Assembly (NCBI GenBank): GCA_008501735.1
Contig: QQUF01000024.1
Span: 1 to 60,559, forward strand
DNA: 60,559 nt
Source: Calditrichota bacterium
Lineage (GTDB): Bacteria > CLD3
Direction: 5' to 3'
Within the stretch, counting starts at the first letter, position 1. Each line of letters starts with the position of its first letter. The notes under the pieces are model-generated. The model worked only from the letters and a program-made list of their open reading frames with translations. It searched no databases and was not told where the DNA came from. Of this stretch, positions 33,233 to 42,739 are shown in pieces. The position numbers were made by a program, and so were the translations under genes.

Positions 33233-35239
33233 ATGAAATCAAAACTAATCTTACTCACTCTCATTTCTTCTACTCTTCTTTCAAACGCATTTGCTGAAGA
33301 AGAACATTCGCACTCAGAAAGAGAAATGAAGCAAAAGTTCAGAATGGGAGAATTAGCTCATAAATTCAACCAAAAGAATACTCCAAAACTTTCACTTTTA
33401 CAATCAGAGTTTGATGTAAAGCATTATGACATTGCAATCGAAGTTTTTCCTTCACAATTCCAAATACAAGGTAGTGTTGGAGTTGATTTTGAATTGATTA
33501 ATTCTAGTTTATCAACGCTTACTTTAGATTTAATGAATAATATGAATGTTGACTCTGTAACCGTTTCTGGACAATCAGTTTCCAACTACACTCATTCAAA
33601 TAATTTATTAGATATTCCAATTGGAACTAATGATACAACTCTAACAGTTTGGTACAGCGGTTCACCTCAACCTGTTGGATTTGCAGGATTTGACTTTGAT
33701 ACTCACGGACCAAACAATATGCCAGTAATTACAACTTTAAGCGAACCTTTTGGTGCAAAAAGTTGGTGGCCTTGTAAAGATCATCCAAGCGATAAAGCAA
33801 CAATGAATATGGACATAACTTGCCCTGACAATCTTTACGGCGTTACAAATGGACTTCAAACTGGAATCGTTGACAATGGCGACGGGACAAAAACTTATAG
33901 TTATAACCATAATTATCTAATTACAACTTATTTAGTTTCATTTAATGTAAGCGATTACGTTCATTTTACAGAATACTGGCATTATTCTCCAACAGATTCT
34001 TTGCCATTAGAGTTCTATGTCTATCCTGAGAAATTAAATGCTGCAATAGAAGACTTTAATGTTACTGACGATATGCTTCAAGAATTTAGCAATAAATTCG
34101 GAATGTATCCTTTTATCAATGAACTTTATGGAATGGTAATGTTCCCTTGGGGTGGAGCAATGGAACACCAAACAATGACAAGTTACGGAGTAAATTTAGT
34201 CAATGGGTTTCACACTTACGATTACATTAATGCTCACGAAATCGCTCACCAATGGTTTGGAGATTTAATTTCTCCAAAATCTTGGGACCACATTTGGTTA
34301 AACGAAGGATTTGCGACTTACTTAGAAGCACTTTGGGAAGAATCTCAAGGAGGCCAACAAGCCTATTTGAATAAAATTTTAAATGAACAATTTAATAATT
34401 TTTATAATGTTACAGTAATTGCTGATTCAACTGACCCTTTTGATGATACACAATCAATCTACAACAAAGGTGGTTTAGTTCTTCATATGTTACGTGGAGT
34501 TATGGGAGACACAGCGTTCTTTGCTGCTCTTAATGATTATTTAAATCAATATGCTTACAGTGTTGCTGAAACTCAAGATTTAGTTAATATATGTTCTGTT
34601 CACCACGGTTCAAGTCTTGATTGGTTTTTCCAACAATGGATTTATGAATATGGTTTTTTTAATTATCAATATGCTTGGGATTGGGACACAGCAACTCAAA
34701 CTGCAACAATTGCTTTAAAAACAGGTGGAACAAAATTCTACCAAATGCCTGTTCAATTTGAATTTTCAGGTGGTGGAAATGATACACTTGTAACTTTTAT
34801 GAATGATATTGGAGTTATAGGTGAATTTCAGTTTTTCACTGTAAATTTACCATTTACACCACAATCAATGGACATAGATCCAAATGACTGGATTATCGCT
34901 TCAAAACAAACTACTTCATTTCCTGTAAGTATTGATGAGCACCAAAATCCTGTTGTTGAAAATTTTACATTGCTACAAAATTTCCCAAATCCATTTAATC
35001 CTGCAACAACAATTCCTTTCCAATTGAATGAAAATTCTAAAGTTAATCTTGAAATTTTTGACGAGCTTGGAAGGTCAGTGAAAACACTCGTTAAACAACA
35101 AAATTTACCTGCAAACTTTTACACCTTTTCTTGGGATGGAACGGATAAAAATGGAATAGTTGTCAGTAGTGGAACTTACTTTTACAACTTGAAAGTTGGC
35201 AATGAAACTCAAACTAAACGAATGACTTTTATCAAATAA
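33233..35239 (+). CDS. Secreted M1-family aminopeptidase with type IX sorting domain
   Basis: This 668-residue zinc aminopeptidase has a signal peptide of about 21 residues (ending AFAEE). An N-terminal M1 beta-domain covers about 55-240. The exopeptidase motif GGAMEH (near 307-312) is a form of GAMEN. The zinc site is HEIAH (335-339) with the third ligand Glu358 in WLNEGFATYLEA. The catalytic domain ends near 560, with no long ERAP-like tail. The C-terminus (about 580-668) is a T9SS sorting domain starting NFPNPFNPATTI and ending TKRMTFIK. It would trim peptides outside the cell for uptake. A His-rich segment (EEEHSHSERE) follows the signal peptide. Confidence 0.93.
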   Translation: MKSKLILLTLISSTLLSNAFAEEEHSHSEREMKQKFRMGELAHKFNQKNTPKLSLLQSEFDVKHYDIAIEVFPSQFQIQGSVGVDFELINSSLSTLTLDLMNNMNVDSVTVSGQSVSNYTHSNNLLDIPIGTNDTTLTVWYSGSPQPVGFAGFDFDTHGPNNMPVITTLSEPFGAKSWWPCKDHPSDKATMNMDITCPDNLYGVTNGLQTGIVDNGDGTKTYSYNHNYLITTYLVSFNVSDYVHFTEYWHYSPTDSLPLEFYVYPEKLNAAIEDFNVTDDMLQEFSNKFGMYPFINELYGMVMFPWGGAMEHQTMTSYGVNLVNGFHTYDYINAHEIAHQWFGDLISPKSWDHIWLNEGFATYLEALWEESQGGQQAYLNKILNEQFNNFYNVTVIADSTDPFDDTQSIYNKGGLVLHMLRGVMGDTAFFAALNDYLNQYAYSVAETQDLVNICSVHHGSSLDWFFQQWIYEYGFFNYQYAWDWDTATQTATIALKTGGTKFYQMPVQFEFSGGGNDTLVTFMNDIGVIGEFQFFTVNLPFTPQSMDIDPNDWIIASKQTTSFPVSIDEHQNPVVENFTLLQNFPNPFNPATTIPFQLNENSKVNLEIFDELGRSVKTLVKQQNLPANFYTFSWDGTDKNGIVVSSGTYFYNLKVGNETQTKRMTFIK

Positions 35240-35248
35240 TTTTCTTTT

Positions 35249-35278
35249 AAAGGGAACTTTGCTTAAGTTCCCTTTTTT
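35249..35278 (+). terminator. Intrinsic terminator after the M1 peptidase gene
   Basis: AAAGGGAACTT (35249-35259) pairs with AAGTTCCCTTT (35265-35275) around loop TGCTT, with the T run continuing to 35278. It lies ten bases after the stop and ends 16 bases before the cyclase ATG. Confidence 0.92.
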
Positions 35279-35293
35279 AATTTTAGAGATAAA

Positions 35294-37486
35294 ATGTCAA
35301 AGAAAAAATATAAAAAAATACTAATTCCCTCTGCTCTTCTTATAGCTTCTGTTATCATAGCAATGATTCTTAATGCAACATTCCTTTTTGAAAGGCTCGA
35401 GTTAAAACTCTACGACTTGAGAATGCTTTATAAAGGAGCAACTTCGACAGAACATTCTGACATAATTTTAATTGACATTAGTGATGATACTTGCCTTGAG
35501 TTAGGTGAAAGATTTCCAATTTCAAGAAACCATTATGCAACTTTAATAAGAAATTTAACCTTAGCTGGTACAAAATTAATTGTTTTTGATATTCAGTTTA
35601 CAGAACCAGATTTGAAAAATCCTGAACACGATGATGATTTGGCACTAGCAATTGCTGAATGCGGAAATGTTATTTCTGCGGGAAAATATTTTTACGATAC
35701 CATAAAAGGAAATTTAATTCCTGTTGAAGTTGCACCAATTCCAAAAATAAAAAATGCTAGTCTCGAATGGGGAACAGTTGGTGAGATTAAAGACTCTGAC
35801 GACGTTTTGAGAAATTATAGCCTTTTTACTTTGGACAAAGATTCAACGACAAAACTTTCAATTGGAATGCAAGCAATCAAACATTTACGAGATTTTAAAA
35901 AAGATGAAGAAATTACTTTTGATGCAGAGGAAATTCGATTTGGTGATTATGTAATGCCAAGAAGTCGAGGTGGGAATGAGATGTTCATAAATTATTACGG
36001 AAACAAAAATTCATTTAAGGTTTGGAATTTTGCTTTAGTTTTAGACACTTGGGACGTGGATTTACTTCCTGATGCAAACGGTAACGACACAGATACGGAT
36101 TTTATGGATTTATACATCGGTGATTTTGAAGGAATACCAGATTCAATTCGACAGAAAATTCAGGCTAAAAATCCATTCAAGGACAAAATTGCAATTGTTG
36201 GTGTTTCTTTGGCTGAAGCTCACGATTTAAAATTAACTCCATTTTCTAGAGTAAAAGATGAATTGGTTCTGATGCCTGGTTATGAAACTCACGCTCACGC
36301 GATTCAAACGATTTTGGACAAAAGATACGTTTCAAAGTTTTCAGGTGGATTTCTCTATTGGCTTTTTGCTTTTTTCTTAGCAACGTTGGTAACACTTTCA
36401 GTTATAAAACCTAAAAATCCAATGATTGGAATTCTTTTTTCAATAATTACAGGAGTTTGTTATTTTGTATTTTGTTTTTGGGTCTTTGATAAACACTACA
36501 TAATGTTTGACATCGTTTCAGGTGAATTAACCATCCTCATTGCTTTTATTTCTCAAAGCACCAATAAACTTGCAATTTCTATTCGTGAAAGAAAACAAAT
36601 TGAAGGAATGTTCGGTCATTACCTTCACCCAAACGTTATTGACCAATTAAAGACAAATCCTGACAAATTAAATCTTGGTGGAAATGAAGTCGAAGCCTCT
36701 GTAATTTTTAGCGACGTTGCAGGTTTTACATCTATTTCAGAAAAATTATCAAACTACGAATTAGTCGCACTTTTAAATGCATACCTAACAGAAATGTCAG
36801 ATTTAATAATGGACGAAATGGGAATTATTGACAAATACGAAGGTGATGCGATTATGGCAGAATTCGGAATTCCAATGACAACTGAAGAACACGCTTTTCA
36901 AGCCTGTCGTGCCGCTTTGAGAATGAAAGTTAGACTGAAACACTTAAGAGATGTAAAGTGGAAAAACACTAATCGCCCACCGCTTTATGCAAGAATTGGA
37001 GTCAACTCAGGAAAAATGGTTGCAGGAAATATGGGTTCACAAAAGGTTTTTGACTACACGGTAATGGGCGATGAAGTGAATCTTTCATCAAGGCTTGAAG
37101 GTGCGAATAAACAGTTTGGAACTTCAATTATGATTGGAGAAAACACTTTCGAATTAGTACAAGATAAATTCTTCATTCGTTACTTAGGTCAGTTAAAAGT
37201 TAAAGGAAAAAAAGAGCCTAAAGTTGTTTACGAACTAATGGATTTCTTGGATTCACCACTTAAAAAAGAATTAATTCAAATAATTGAACTCTATGAAAAA
37301 GGAGTTGCTCTTTACAAAGACAGAAATTTTTCGGAAGCATTAAAATATTTTAAAAAGACTTTACCTCTAGAACGAGTTGACGGAGAACGCTCACCAAGTA
37401 GTGTTTATATTAAAAGATGTGAAGAATTTATAAAGAATCCTCCTCCTGATGACTGGGACGATATTTCTGAATTAACTGAGAAGTAG
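35294..37486 (+). CDS. Class III adenylate cyclase with CHASE2 sensor domain
   Basis: This 730-residue membrane receptor makes cyclic AMP from ATP. A short N-terminal tail and one helix (about 8-30) lead to an extracytoplasmic CHASE2 domain (about 35-350; YDLRMLYKG, DIILIDISDD, FPISRNHYATLI, VVFDIQF-like segment). About three helices (355-430) follow, then the cyclase domain (about 455-650). SVIFSDVAGFTSISEKL gives the first metal Asp. DKYEGDAIMAEFG gives Lys, the usual ATP-selecting residue, and the second metal Asp. The tail (about 680-725) has one TPR-like unit. The layout is that of cyanobacterial and spirochete CHASE2 cyclases. The gene is bounded by a terminator upstream and a convergent gene downstream. 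Confidence 0.92.
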   Translation: MSKKKYKKILIPSALLIASVIIAMILNATFLFERLELKLYDLRMLYKGATSTEHSDIILIDISDDTCLELGERFPISRNHYATLIRNLTLAGTKLIVFDIQFTEPDLKNPEHDDDLALAIAECGNVISAGKYFYDTIKGNLIPVEVAPIPKIKNASLEWGTVGEIKDSDDVLRNYSLFTLDKDSTTKLSIGMQAIKHLRDFKKDEEITFDAEEIRFGDYVMPRSRGGNEMFINYYGNKNSFKVWNFALVLDTWDVDLLPDANGNDTDTDFMDLYIGDFEGIPDSIRQKIQAKNPFKDKIAIVGVSLAEAHDLKLTPFSRVKDELVLMPGYETHAHAIQTILDKRYVSKFSGGFLYWLFAFFLATLVTLSVIKPKNPMIGILFSIITGVCYFVFCFWVFDKHYIMFDIVSGELTILIAFISQSTNKLAISIRERKQIEGMFGHYLHPNVIDQLKTNPDKLNLGGNEVEASVIFSDVAGFTSISEKLSNYELVALLNAYLTEMSDLIMDEMGIIDKYEGDAIMAEFGIPMTTEEHAFQACRAALRMKVRLKHLRDVKWKNTNRPPLYARIGVNSGKMVAGNMGSQKVFDYTVMGDEVNLSSRLEGANKQFGTSIMIGENTFELVQDKFFIRYLGQLKVKGKKEPKVVYELMDFLDSPLKKELIQIIELYEKGVALYKDRNFSEALKYFKKTLPLERVDGERSPSSVYIKRCEEFIKNPPPDDWDDISELTEK

Positions 37487-37506
37487 AATGTTACTTATTT
37501 TCAGTT
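37474..37506. terminator. Possible bidirectional terminator between convergent genes
   Basis: AACTGA (37474-37479) with TCAGTT (37501-37506) and AAGTA (37481-37485) with TACTT (37492-37496) form a stacked hairpin with a small bulge. It spans the stops of the cyclase (plus) and the RND transporter (minus). T-rich stretches flank the stem on the plus strand (TTTTC after 37503). The stem is AT-rich, so the call is tentative. Confidence 0.4.
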
Positions 37507-39956
37507 TTCATTCGTCTATTTTCTAAGAATTGTAGAATTGATGGAAGAAAGAAAGCAGAAGCTAATAAAGATGCTGCAATTCCTGTAACAGCCAAGTAAC
37601 CCATTGAATTTAGACCTTTGTGGTGAGCTAAAGTTAAACTTGCAAAACCTATTGCAGTCGTCAAAGAAGTTACCGAAATAACTTTTGCTGTTGAGAAAAA
37701 TACTTTTTTTAATGAAGTCCTGTTTTCCTCTCGATAACGAAGGTAAATATGAACTCCGTCGTCAATACCAATTCCAATTATTGAAGGGAGAACAACCATA
37801 TTATAGAAATTCAATTTCATTCCAGTAAGCCACATTACGCCAGCCATCCAAGAAATTCCTACAAGAAGTGGAATTAGAACAAAAAAAGTTGATTTTAGAT
37901 TTCTCAAATCAATTAGTAAGAGTAGAAATACCATTCCCAACGTAAAAGCTATCGCGATTTCTACATCTTGTTCCATAAGCAAAAGTAAGTCTGCAAAAAT
38001 AATTGGATTTCCTGAAGTGTAAAAAGTTTTGCCACTTGGAATTGTAATCTCTCGAATATCATCTGCAAAATTTATAGCATTTTTACCGTCCTTCATCGGA
38101 ACAGAAGGATAAATATAAGCAAATTCACCAGTCGATTTATCTTTTCCGATAAAGGCTTTTTTGATATTAAAAGGAACATTTTCGATTGTAATCGGCTCCG
38201 TAACAAGAACTGCTTTTCTAAGCCTATCTAATCTTTCTTTGTCTTTTCCTTTAACTAAATCCGCAGCGTCATCTTCAACCAGTCTTTTTAATTTTTTAAT
38301 AATTCTAATTTTTTTCAATTGGTCGAAAGGAACAGCTTTTTCGATTGTTTTAATCTTTTTAATTGTTGGAGAAAGGGTATCAGTTTTGATTTTTTCCTCA
38401 ATTACTTGTTTGATTTCCTTGATTTCTTCAGTATTTGCTAAAACGAAAACAGGAGAATTATCCGAAGCGTCTTTGAAGACTTGTTTAATCTTAGCTTTAC
38501 CTTCATTAGAAGTTGCAACGTCAGCTCTGAGATTTGTAAAATCATATTCAAATTCAATATTTGGTAAAACTCCAATACTGAATACAGTTATTATTGAACA
38601 AATAAATAATGCTTTTTTCCACCACTTGATCGGCTCACCATTTAAATGCTCATAACTATTGACTATTGAACGAGTTGTAACAAAAGCACCTGTCTTTTCT
38701 CCAGCAACTATAAAAGCAGGAAGAATGAAAAGCATTGTAAGTAAACCAAAAATGATTCCTACTCCAGAAATAAACCCTAACTCTGAGAAACCTTTAAAAT
38801 CATTAATTGTCAATGAGAAAAATGCTGCTGCCGTTGTCAAAGCAGAAGTTGTAGTTGCAACTCCTGTTGTTGTTATCATAATTCTAAGTGATTCCTCTTG
38901 AGAATGACCTGCCGTTCTTTCTTCCAAGTAACGTGAGTAAAGGTGAACTCCAAAATCTATCCCAAGTCCGAATAAAATCACAATCAAAAATCCTGTGATA
39001 ATATTTAGATTTCCGATTGCCAAGTAAGTTAGGCCGAAAGTCCAGCACAAACTCATTGCCAATGGAATTACAATTAATAAAATTGAAACTATTTGTTTTA
39101 AAAGTGAAGAAAGGATTGCTTTTGGATTAGTTTTATCAAGCGGCTGCCAAAAATAAAGTAAAATTACTAACATTACAAAGGCTAAACCGTAGGGCAAAGT
39201 TCCAAAAATATCATTGGTTACGACTTCGTAATTGTCAATTTTATTTTGGAAATCTCCACCATAATAAATTTTTAAATCTTTACTAAACTCTTTTGGATTT
39301 TCAGATTCAACAATTCCTTGAATGTGTTTTACAACCTTTTTAGCTGTGCTTACATTGGTTGAACGAGCTTTTGGATAAAGTTGAATTAGCAGTATTTTTC
39401 CATCTTCACTTCTATAAAACTCATCTGGAATTTTACCTTTTTCGTCAATTTCGGCTAATGAAGTATCGTCTTCTTCCTCGTCACCAAATCCCAAATCCAA
39501 ATCAACAAACATTGGATTTAGTTTCTCCTTTTCCTTATCAATCTTGGATTTTACTTTTGTGTAAAGAGTCCTTAAATCTCCTAAAGAAAGGTATAACAGT
39601 TGATTTTTCTCAATAAACTCAACATCACGCCTAAACTCAACTCTCGCAATTAAAGAGTCTGCTTCAAATTTTGGTAATAATTTTTGAGCAAAATCATAAT
39701 TTGTCTGAAAACCGCCTGACTCTAAAACAATAATTAAATTACTTGTTGAACCAACTTTCTCTTGAACTTTTCTTAATGTTTTAACGCTCTGAGTTGTCTC
39801 AGGAAGAAGTCTATCAAGACTTGATTTTATTCGAAGTTTAGATCCGAAGTAAGCAGTAATTACTGAAAGAATTAGACCAAAAATAATTATCCAAATGTAA
39901 TTCTTTGTGATGAAATTGATATTGTCTCCAATTTTGGAGAAGAGTTTTTCGAACAT
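37491..39956 (-). CDS. MMPL/HpnN-like RND-superfamily transporter
   Basis: This 821-residue protein has the duplicated RND plan: one N-terminal helix, a periplasmic domain, five or six helices (about 245-440), a second periplasmic domain and a final helix bundle (about 650-810). The two halves share the SSD-like patterns GFLIVILFGLGIDFGVHLYSRYLEE and GIGIDDGVHIYLRYREE, each with the proton-relay Asp in the helix. It is shorter than AcrB-type pumps (about 1040) and resembles hopanoid (HpnN) and mycolate (MMPL) lipid exporters. It follows an MlaC-like gene by 29 bases, the pairing seen in hpnM-hpnN. It is the last gene of a ten-gene minus-strand run. The cargo is probably a lipid, by inference. 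Confidence 0.85.
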   Translation of the reverse strand: MFEKLFSKIGDNINFITKNYIWIIIFGLILSVITAYFGSKLRIKSSLDRLLPETTQSVKTLRKVQEKVGSTSNLIIVLESGGFQTNYDFAQKLLPKFEADSLIARVEFRRDVEFIEKNQLLYLSLGDLRTLYTKVKSKIDKEKEKLNPMFVDLDLGFGDEEEDDTSLAEIDEKGKIPDEFYRSEDGKILLIQLYPKARSTNVSTAKKVVKHIQGIVESENPKEFSKDLKIYYGGDFQNKIDNYEVVTNDIFGTLPYGLAFVMLVILLYFWQPLDKTNPKAILSSLLKQIVSILLIVIPLAMSLCWTFGLTYLAIGNLNIITGFLIVILFGLGIDFGVHLYSRYLEERTAGHSQEESLRIMITTTGVATTTSALTTAAAFFSLTINDFKGFSELGFISGVGIIFGLLTMLFILPAFIVAGEKTGAFVTTRSIVNSYEHLNGEPIKWWKKALFICSIITVFSIGVLPNIEFEYDFTNLRADVATSNEGKAKIKQVFKDASDNSPVFVLANTEEIKEIKQVIEEKIKTDTLSPTIKKIKTIEKAVPFDQLKKIRIIKKLKRLVEDDAADLVKGKDKERLDRLRKAVLVTEPITIENVPFNIKKAFIGKDKSTGEFAYIYPSVPMKDGKNAINFADDIREITIPSGKTFYTSGNPIIFADLLLLMEQDVEIAIAFTLGMVFLLLLIDLRNLKSTFFVLIPLLVGISWMAGVMWLTGMKLNFYNMVVLPSIIGIGIDDGVHIYLRYREENRTSLKKVFFSTAKVISVTSLTTAIGFASLTLAHHKGLNSMGYLAVTGIAASLLASAFFLPSILQFLENRRMKTENK

Positions 39957-39985
39957 ATTTTATTCTTTGGATAACCTTTTGTATT

Positions 39986-40570
39986 TTAACTTTTATCGGA
40001 TTTTTTTAGGTTTTCTTTGAGTTTTGAAAGAAGTTCCTGAAATGAAGACTTTTCAATTTTTTTGTAAAATGAATCGCGATATTTTAAAGCTGTTGAAGCT
40101 TCGTCAATAATTGTATCGTAAACTTTCCAATTTCCATCTGACTTGTGCATTTTATAACAAATGTCTGTGCTTGAATCCTTATAGTAAGCAATTGTGTAAA
40201 CGATTACTTTTTCATTGTCGTATTCAGGCTCATCGTATTCGATTTCGTCAGCTTTGTAAATACTCAATTTTTTTACAGATTGGTTACTAATTAATTCTTT
40301 AAAAGTATTAATAAAATCAATTTTTTCTTCTGATGAAATCTCTTCCCAATGCTTTCCAAGTGCTACTTTTGAGAGTTCTTCAAAATCATAAACTTTATTT
40401 ACAATGCTTTTTAATTGCTCAGTTTGTTTTGAATCCAAAGAATCTTTACCTGAGATAATTTCTTTAATTTCAGAATCACGGTTTTTCAAAGTCTGAATTG
40501 GATCTTCTGCAAAAAGTAAATTTGCAAAAATTGTAAGAATAATTAGTGAAGTTATTTTGAAAAATTTCAT
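39986..40570 (-). CDS. MlaC/Ttg2D-family periplasmic lipid-binding protein
   Basis: This 194-residue exported protein has a signal peptide (about 21 residues, ending LFAED). The MlaC pattern follows: QTLKNRDSEIKEII near the start, VYDFEELSKVALGKHWEEISSEEK around 70-90, FINTFKELISNQSVKKL, then the beta-rich half with VIVYTIAYYKDSSTDICYKMHKSDGNWKVYDTIIDEAS. MlaC proteins carry phospholipids across the periplasm, and HpnM is a relative for hopanoids. No MlaD/E/F ATPase system is present here; the partner is instead the RND transporter next door. It lies 14 bases after DUF3047. Confidence 0.85.
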   Translation of the reverse strand: MKFFKITSLIILTIFANLLFAEDPIQTLKNRDSEIKEIISGKDSLDSKQTEQLKSIVNKVYDFEELSKVALGKHWEEISSEEKIDFINTFKELISNQSVKKLSIYKADEIEYDEPEYDNEKVIVYTIAYYKDSSTDICYKMHKSDGNWKVYDTIIDEASTALKYRDSFYKKIEKSSFQELLSKLKENLKKSDKS

Positions 40571-40584
40571 TGTTTTAACCTTTT

Positions 40585-41325
40585 CTATTTTTTTTCTACT
40601 TCTACTTTAGAGCCTGAAAAGTGTTTAGATGGGTAAGCAATTAGTTCATCATAATCAGCACTTGCTTCTGTCCCAGTTGAGTTTCCGTCAGTCAAAAAGC
40701 CAATTGCTAAAATTTTGTTGTCTGGTTTTTCCCCCCAAGCTTTTTCAAAATCTTCTGCCAAATTTCTTGTAACTGTTACCCATTCGCCGACATTTTCTTT
40801 TCCAGATTGAACAACGATAACGTGAGGTTTACCCAACTTTTCTTTTCTAAATTCTGTTCCTTCGGGCAAAGTGCTCCCCCAAATGTATTTTATACTTTTA
40901 GGAATACCAAAAAAGTTACGTTTGAAAGTTATGTATAGCCCTGCTGCTGAATCGTTTTTACCTTTCCAAGCATCTGCATCTTCAGGCAACTTTCTAACTC
41001 GCCATTTCCAAGTGAGTACAGGATATTTTTTCAAATTCCACTTAACTTCTTTACCAATAATTATTGATTGACCAGTGTCATCAGCTTTTAAATATTTATT
41101 TTCATTTTCTTCTGCAATAATGTAAGGTTTGAAAACTCCATCGTCTTCTTCGTGCTTTTTCATTGACCAGCCATTTCTCCATTTGAGCCAAGAAGGATAT
41201 TCGCCGACGACACCTTTGGAAAAATCTTCAATAATTAATGAATCTTTAGTAGTTTCATTAGCCAAGACAAAACTTCCAAGAAGCATTGCCAATAAAAAGA
41301 TAATTTTATATTTTAAATTTTTCAT
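40585..41325 (-). CDS. DUF3047 family exported protein
   Basis: This 246-residue protein has a signal peptide of about 22 residues (ending FVLANET). The DUF3047 pattern is seen in DFSKGVVGEYPSWLKWRNGW, YPVLTWKWRVRKLPE, NDSAAGLYITFKR, IKYIWGSTLPEGTEF and the C-terminal KILAIGFLTDGNSTGTEASADYDEL. The family is predicted to form a beta-sandwich, carbohydrate- or lipid-binding like, but the function is unknown. It lies between TolC (four-base gap) and MlaC-like (14-base gap), so a role in the same envelope transport path is likely. Confidence 0.8.
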   Translation of the reverse strand: MKNLKYKIIFLLAMLLGSFVLANETTKDSLIIEDFSKGVVGEYPSWLKWRNGWSMKKHEEDDGVFKPYIIAEENENKYLKADDTGQSIIIGKEVKWNLKKYPVLTWKWRVRKLPEDADAWKGKNDSAAGLYITFKRNFFGIPKSIKYIWGSTLPEGTEFRKEKLGKPHVIVVQSGKENVGEWVTVTRNLAEDFEKAWGEKPDNKILAIGFLTDGNSTGTEASADYDELIAYPSKHFSGSKVEVEKK

Positions 41326-41329
41326 AAGC

Positions 41330-42688
41330 CTAATACTTAATTAATTCTATTCCGCTTACTTTTTCTAATTTCGCAATTGCAAGATTAAATTTGTAAACTG
41401 TGTCTAAATATTTTTGTTCTGTTTCAACTTTTGCCGAAAATGCTTCAACTAACTCTTTGAGTTCACCCAAACCTAAGTCATAATCCGAAGCAGTAGTTTT
41501 GTACCAACCACTTGTCATTTTCGTCATTCGGCTTAACTCCCTAACTGTTAATCTCAAATCCTCTGCTTCAAGAAATGCCTTTTTGACTTCTAATTTTATA
41601 CCTTCTTTTGAGTACTTTTCCTTTGCCAAAAGTTCTTGGTATTCAAATTTTGCCTTCTCAACTTTTTTGCTTGAAACGTGGAAACCCAAATTTTGCTTAA
41701 AACCAATTACAGCTTTGTAACTATTGAAATTAGAATTATCAACTAAAAATGGATTGTCAATGTCATCTCTTCCAGGAGTTTTATTAAACTTGTATTCAGC
41801 TCCAATAAAAAATTGTGGGAAAAATTCTGACCTTGCTTCTTCAAGTAAAAATTTTTTTGCTTGAATCCCAAATTTTAGTTGTTGGAAGTCTGCTCTACTC
41901 TGAAATGATTTTTCGATTAAAATATTTAAATCAGACTTTTCAAATTTAACCGAAGCCAATTTTTCATCTTCTAAAAAAAGTGAATCTGAGTAATTTATCC
42001 CTAAAGTTAGTTTCAAAACTTCCAAAGATAAAATTTTGGCTGTTTCCGCTTGTCTTACTTTCTCTTTAACTTCTGTTTCTCTAAGTTTAATTTTGAACAA
42101 ATCAGCTTGAGTTACTTCTCCTAATCCTTCTTCAAGTTTATCTTCTACTTTTTTCTTTGCTTCTTTAATTTTTTTCTGCGTATCATTTGAAAGTTCAACC
42201 AATTCACTTGCAAGCAAGTAAGACCAATAATATTTTTTAACGTCATAAAGAATATCAATTTTCTCACTTTGAAAATCAAACGATTGAACTTTGATGTTTG
42301 CTTTTGCCGCATTTTTCAAACCCGAAAGTTTGCCAAAAGTAAAAATTGGTTGTAAAGCCTCAACTTTGAAATCTGTAAAAGGTCCCCAATCTGAGTAAGA
42401 ATCTTCGCTTTTGTTCGCATAGGCATAATTAATTGAATCAATTCTTATTGCATCAACTCCCGGAACAAATCCAGAAGCATTTCTCAAAGTTAGTATCGGA
42501 AGAAAGTAACTTCGTTTTACTTGCTCTAATTTATTTTCAGCGATTTTAATTTTGAATCTTTTCTCTTTAAGCTGAAGATTTTGCTCAGAAGCAATTTTTA
42601 ACGCTTCTTCCAAATTCAATCTATAAATTTTTTGAGCAAATAAATTTGAAAAAAGTGTAAAGATTATCAATAAGGAAACAAGTTTCAT
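41330..42688 (-). CDS. TolC-family outer-membrane channel protein
   Basis: This 452-residue protein has a signal peptide (about 18 residues, ending LFAQ). It shows two repeats of the outer-membrane efflux protein pattern: LNLEEALKIASEQNLQLKEKRFKIKIAENKLEQVKRSYFLP at the start, and the second unit from ILIEKSFQSRADFQQLKF. Long coiled-coil helices with heptads match the periplasmic tunnel. TolC proteins form trimeric ducts for RND or type I exporters. Here no membrane-fusion adaptor gene is seen, and the gene is followed by DUF3047, MlaC-like and RND genes. It is 51 bases after the K+ channel gene in the same run. Confidence 0.88.
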   Translation of the reverse strand: MKLVSLLIIFTLFSNLFAQKIYRLNLEEALKIASEQNLQLKEKRFKIKIAENKLEQVKRSYFLPILTLRNASGFVPGVDAIRIDSINYAYANKSEDSYSDWGPFTDFKVEALQPIFTFGKLSGLKNAAKANIKVQSFDFQSEKIDILYDVKKYYWSYLLASELVELSNDTQKKIKEAKKKVEDKLEEGLGEVTQADLFKIKLRETEVKEKVRQAETAKILSLEVLKLTLGINYSDSLFLEDEKLASVKFEKSDLNILIEKSFQSRADFQQLKFGIQAKKFLLEEARSEFFPQFFIGAEYKFNKTPGRDDIDNPFLVDNSNFNSYKAVIGFKQNLGFHVSSKKVEKAKFEYQELLAKEKYSKEGIKLEVKKAFLEAEDLRLTVRELSRMTKMTSGWYKTTASDYDLGLGELKELVEAFSAKVETEQKYLDTVYKFNLAIAKLEKVSGIELIKY

Positions 42689-42739
42689 TCGTTCTCTAAA
42701 AATTAAATTTTGAAGTTTTTAATTTTAGTCATTAAAAAC

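Noticed and set aside
38161-38655. 164-codon open frame on the plus strand
   Set aside because: It is antisense to the RND transporter and hydrophobic only because it mirrors it.
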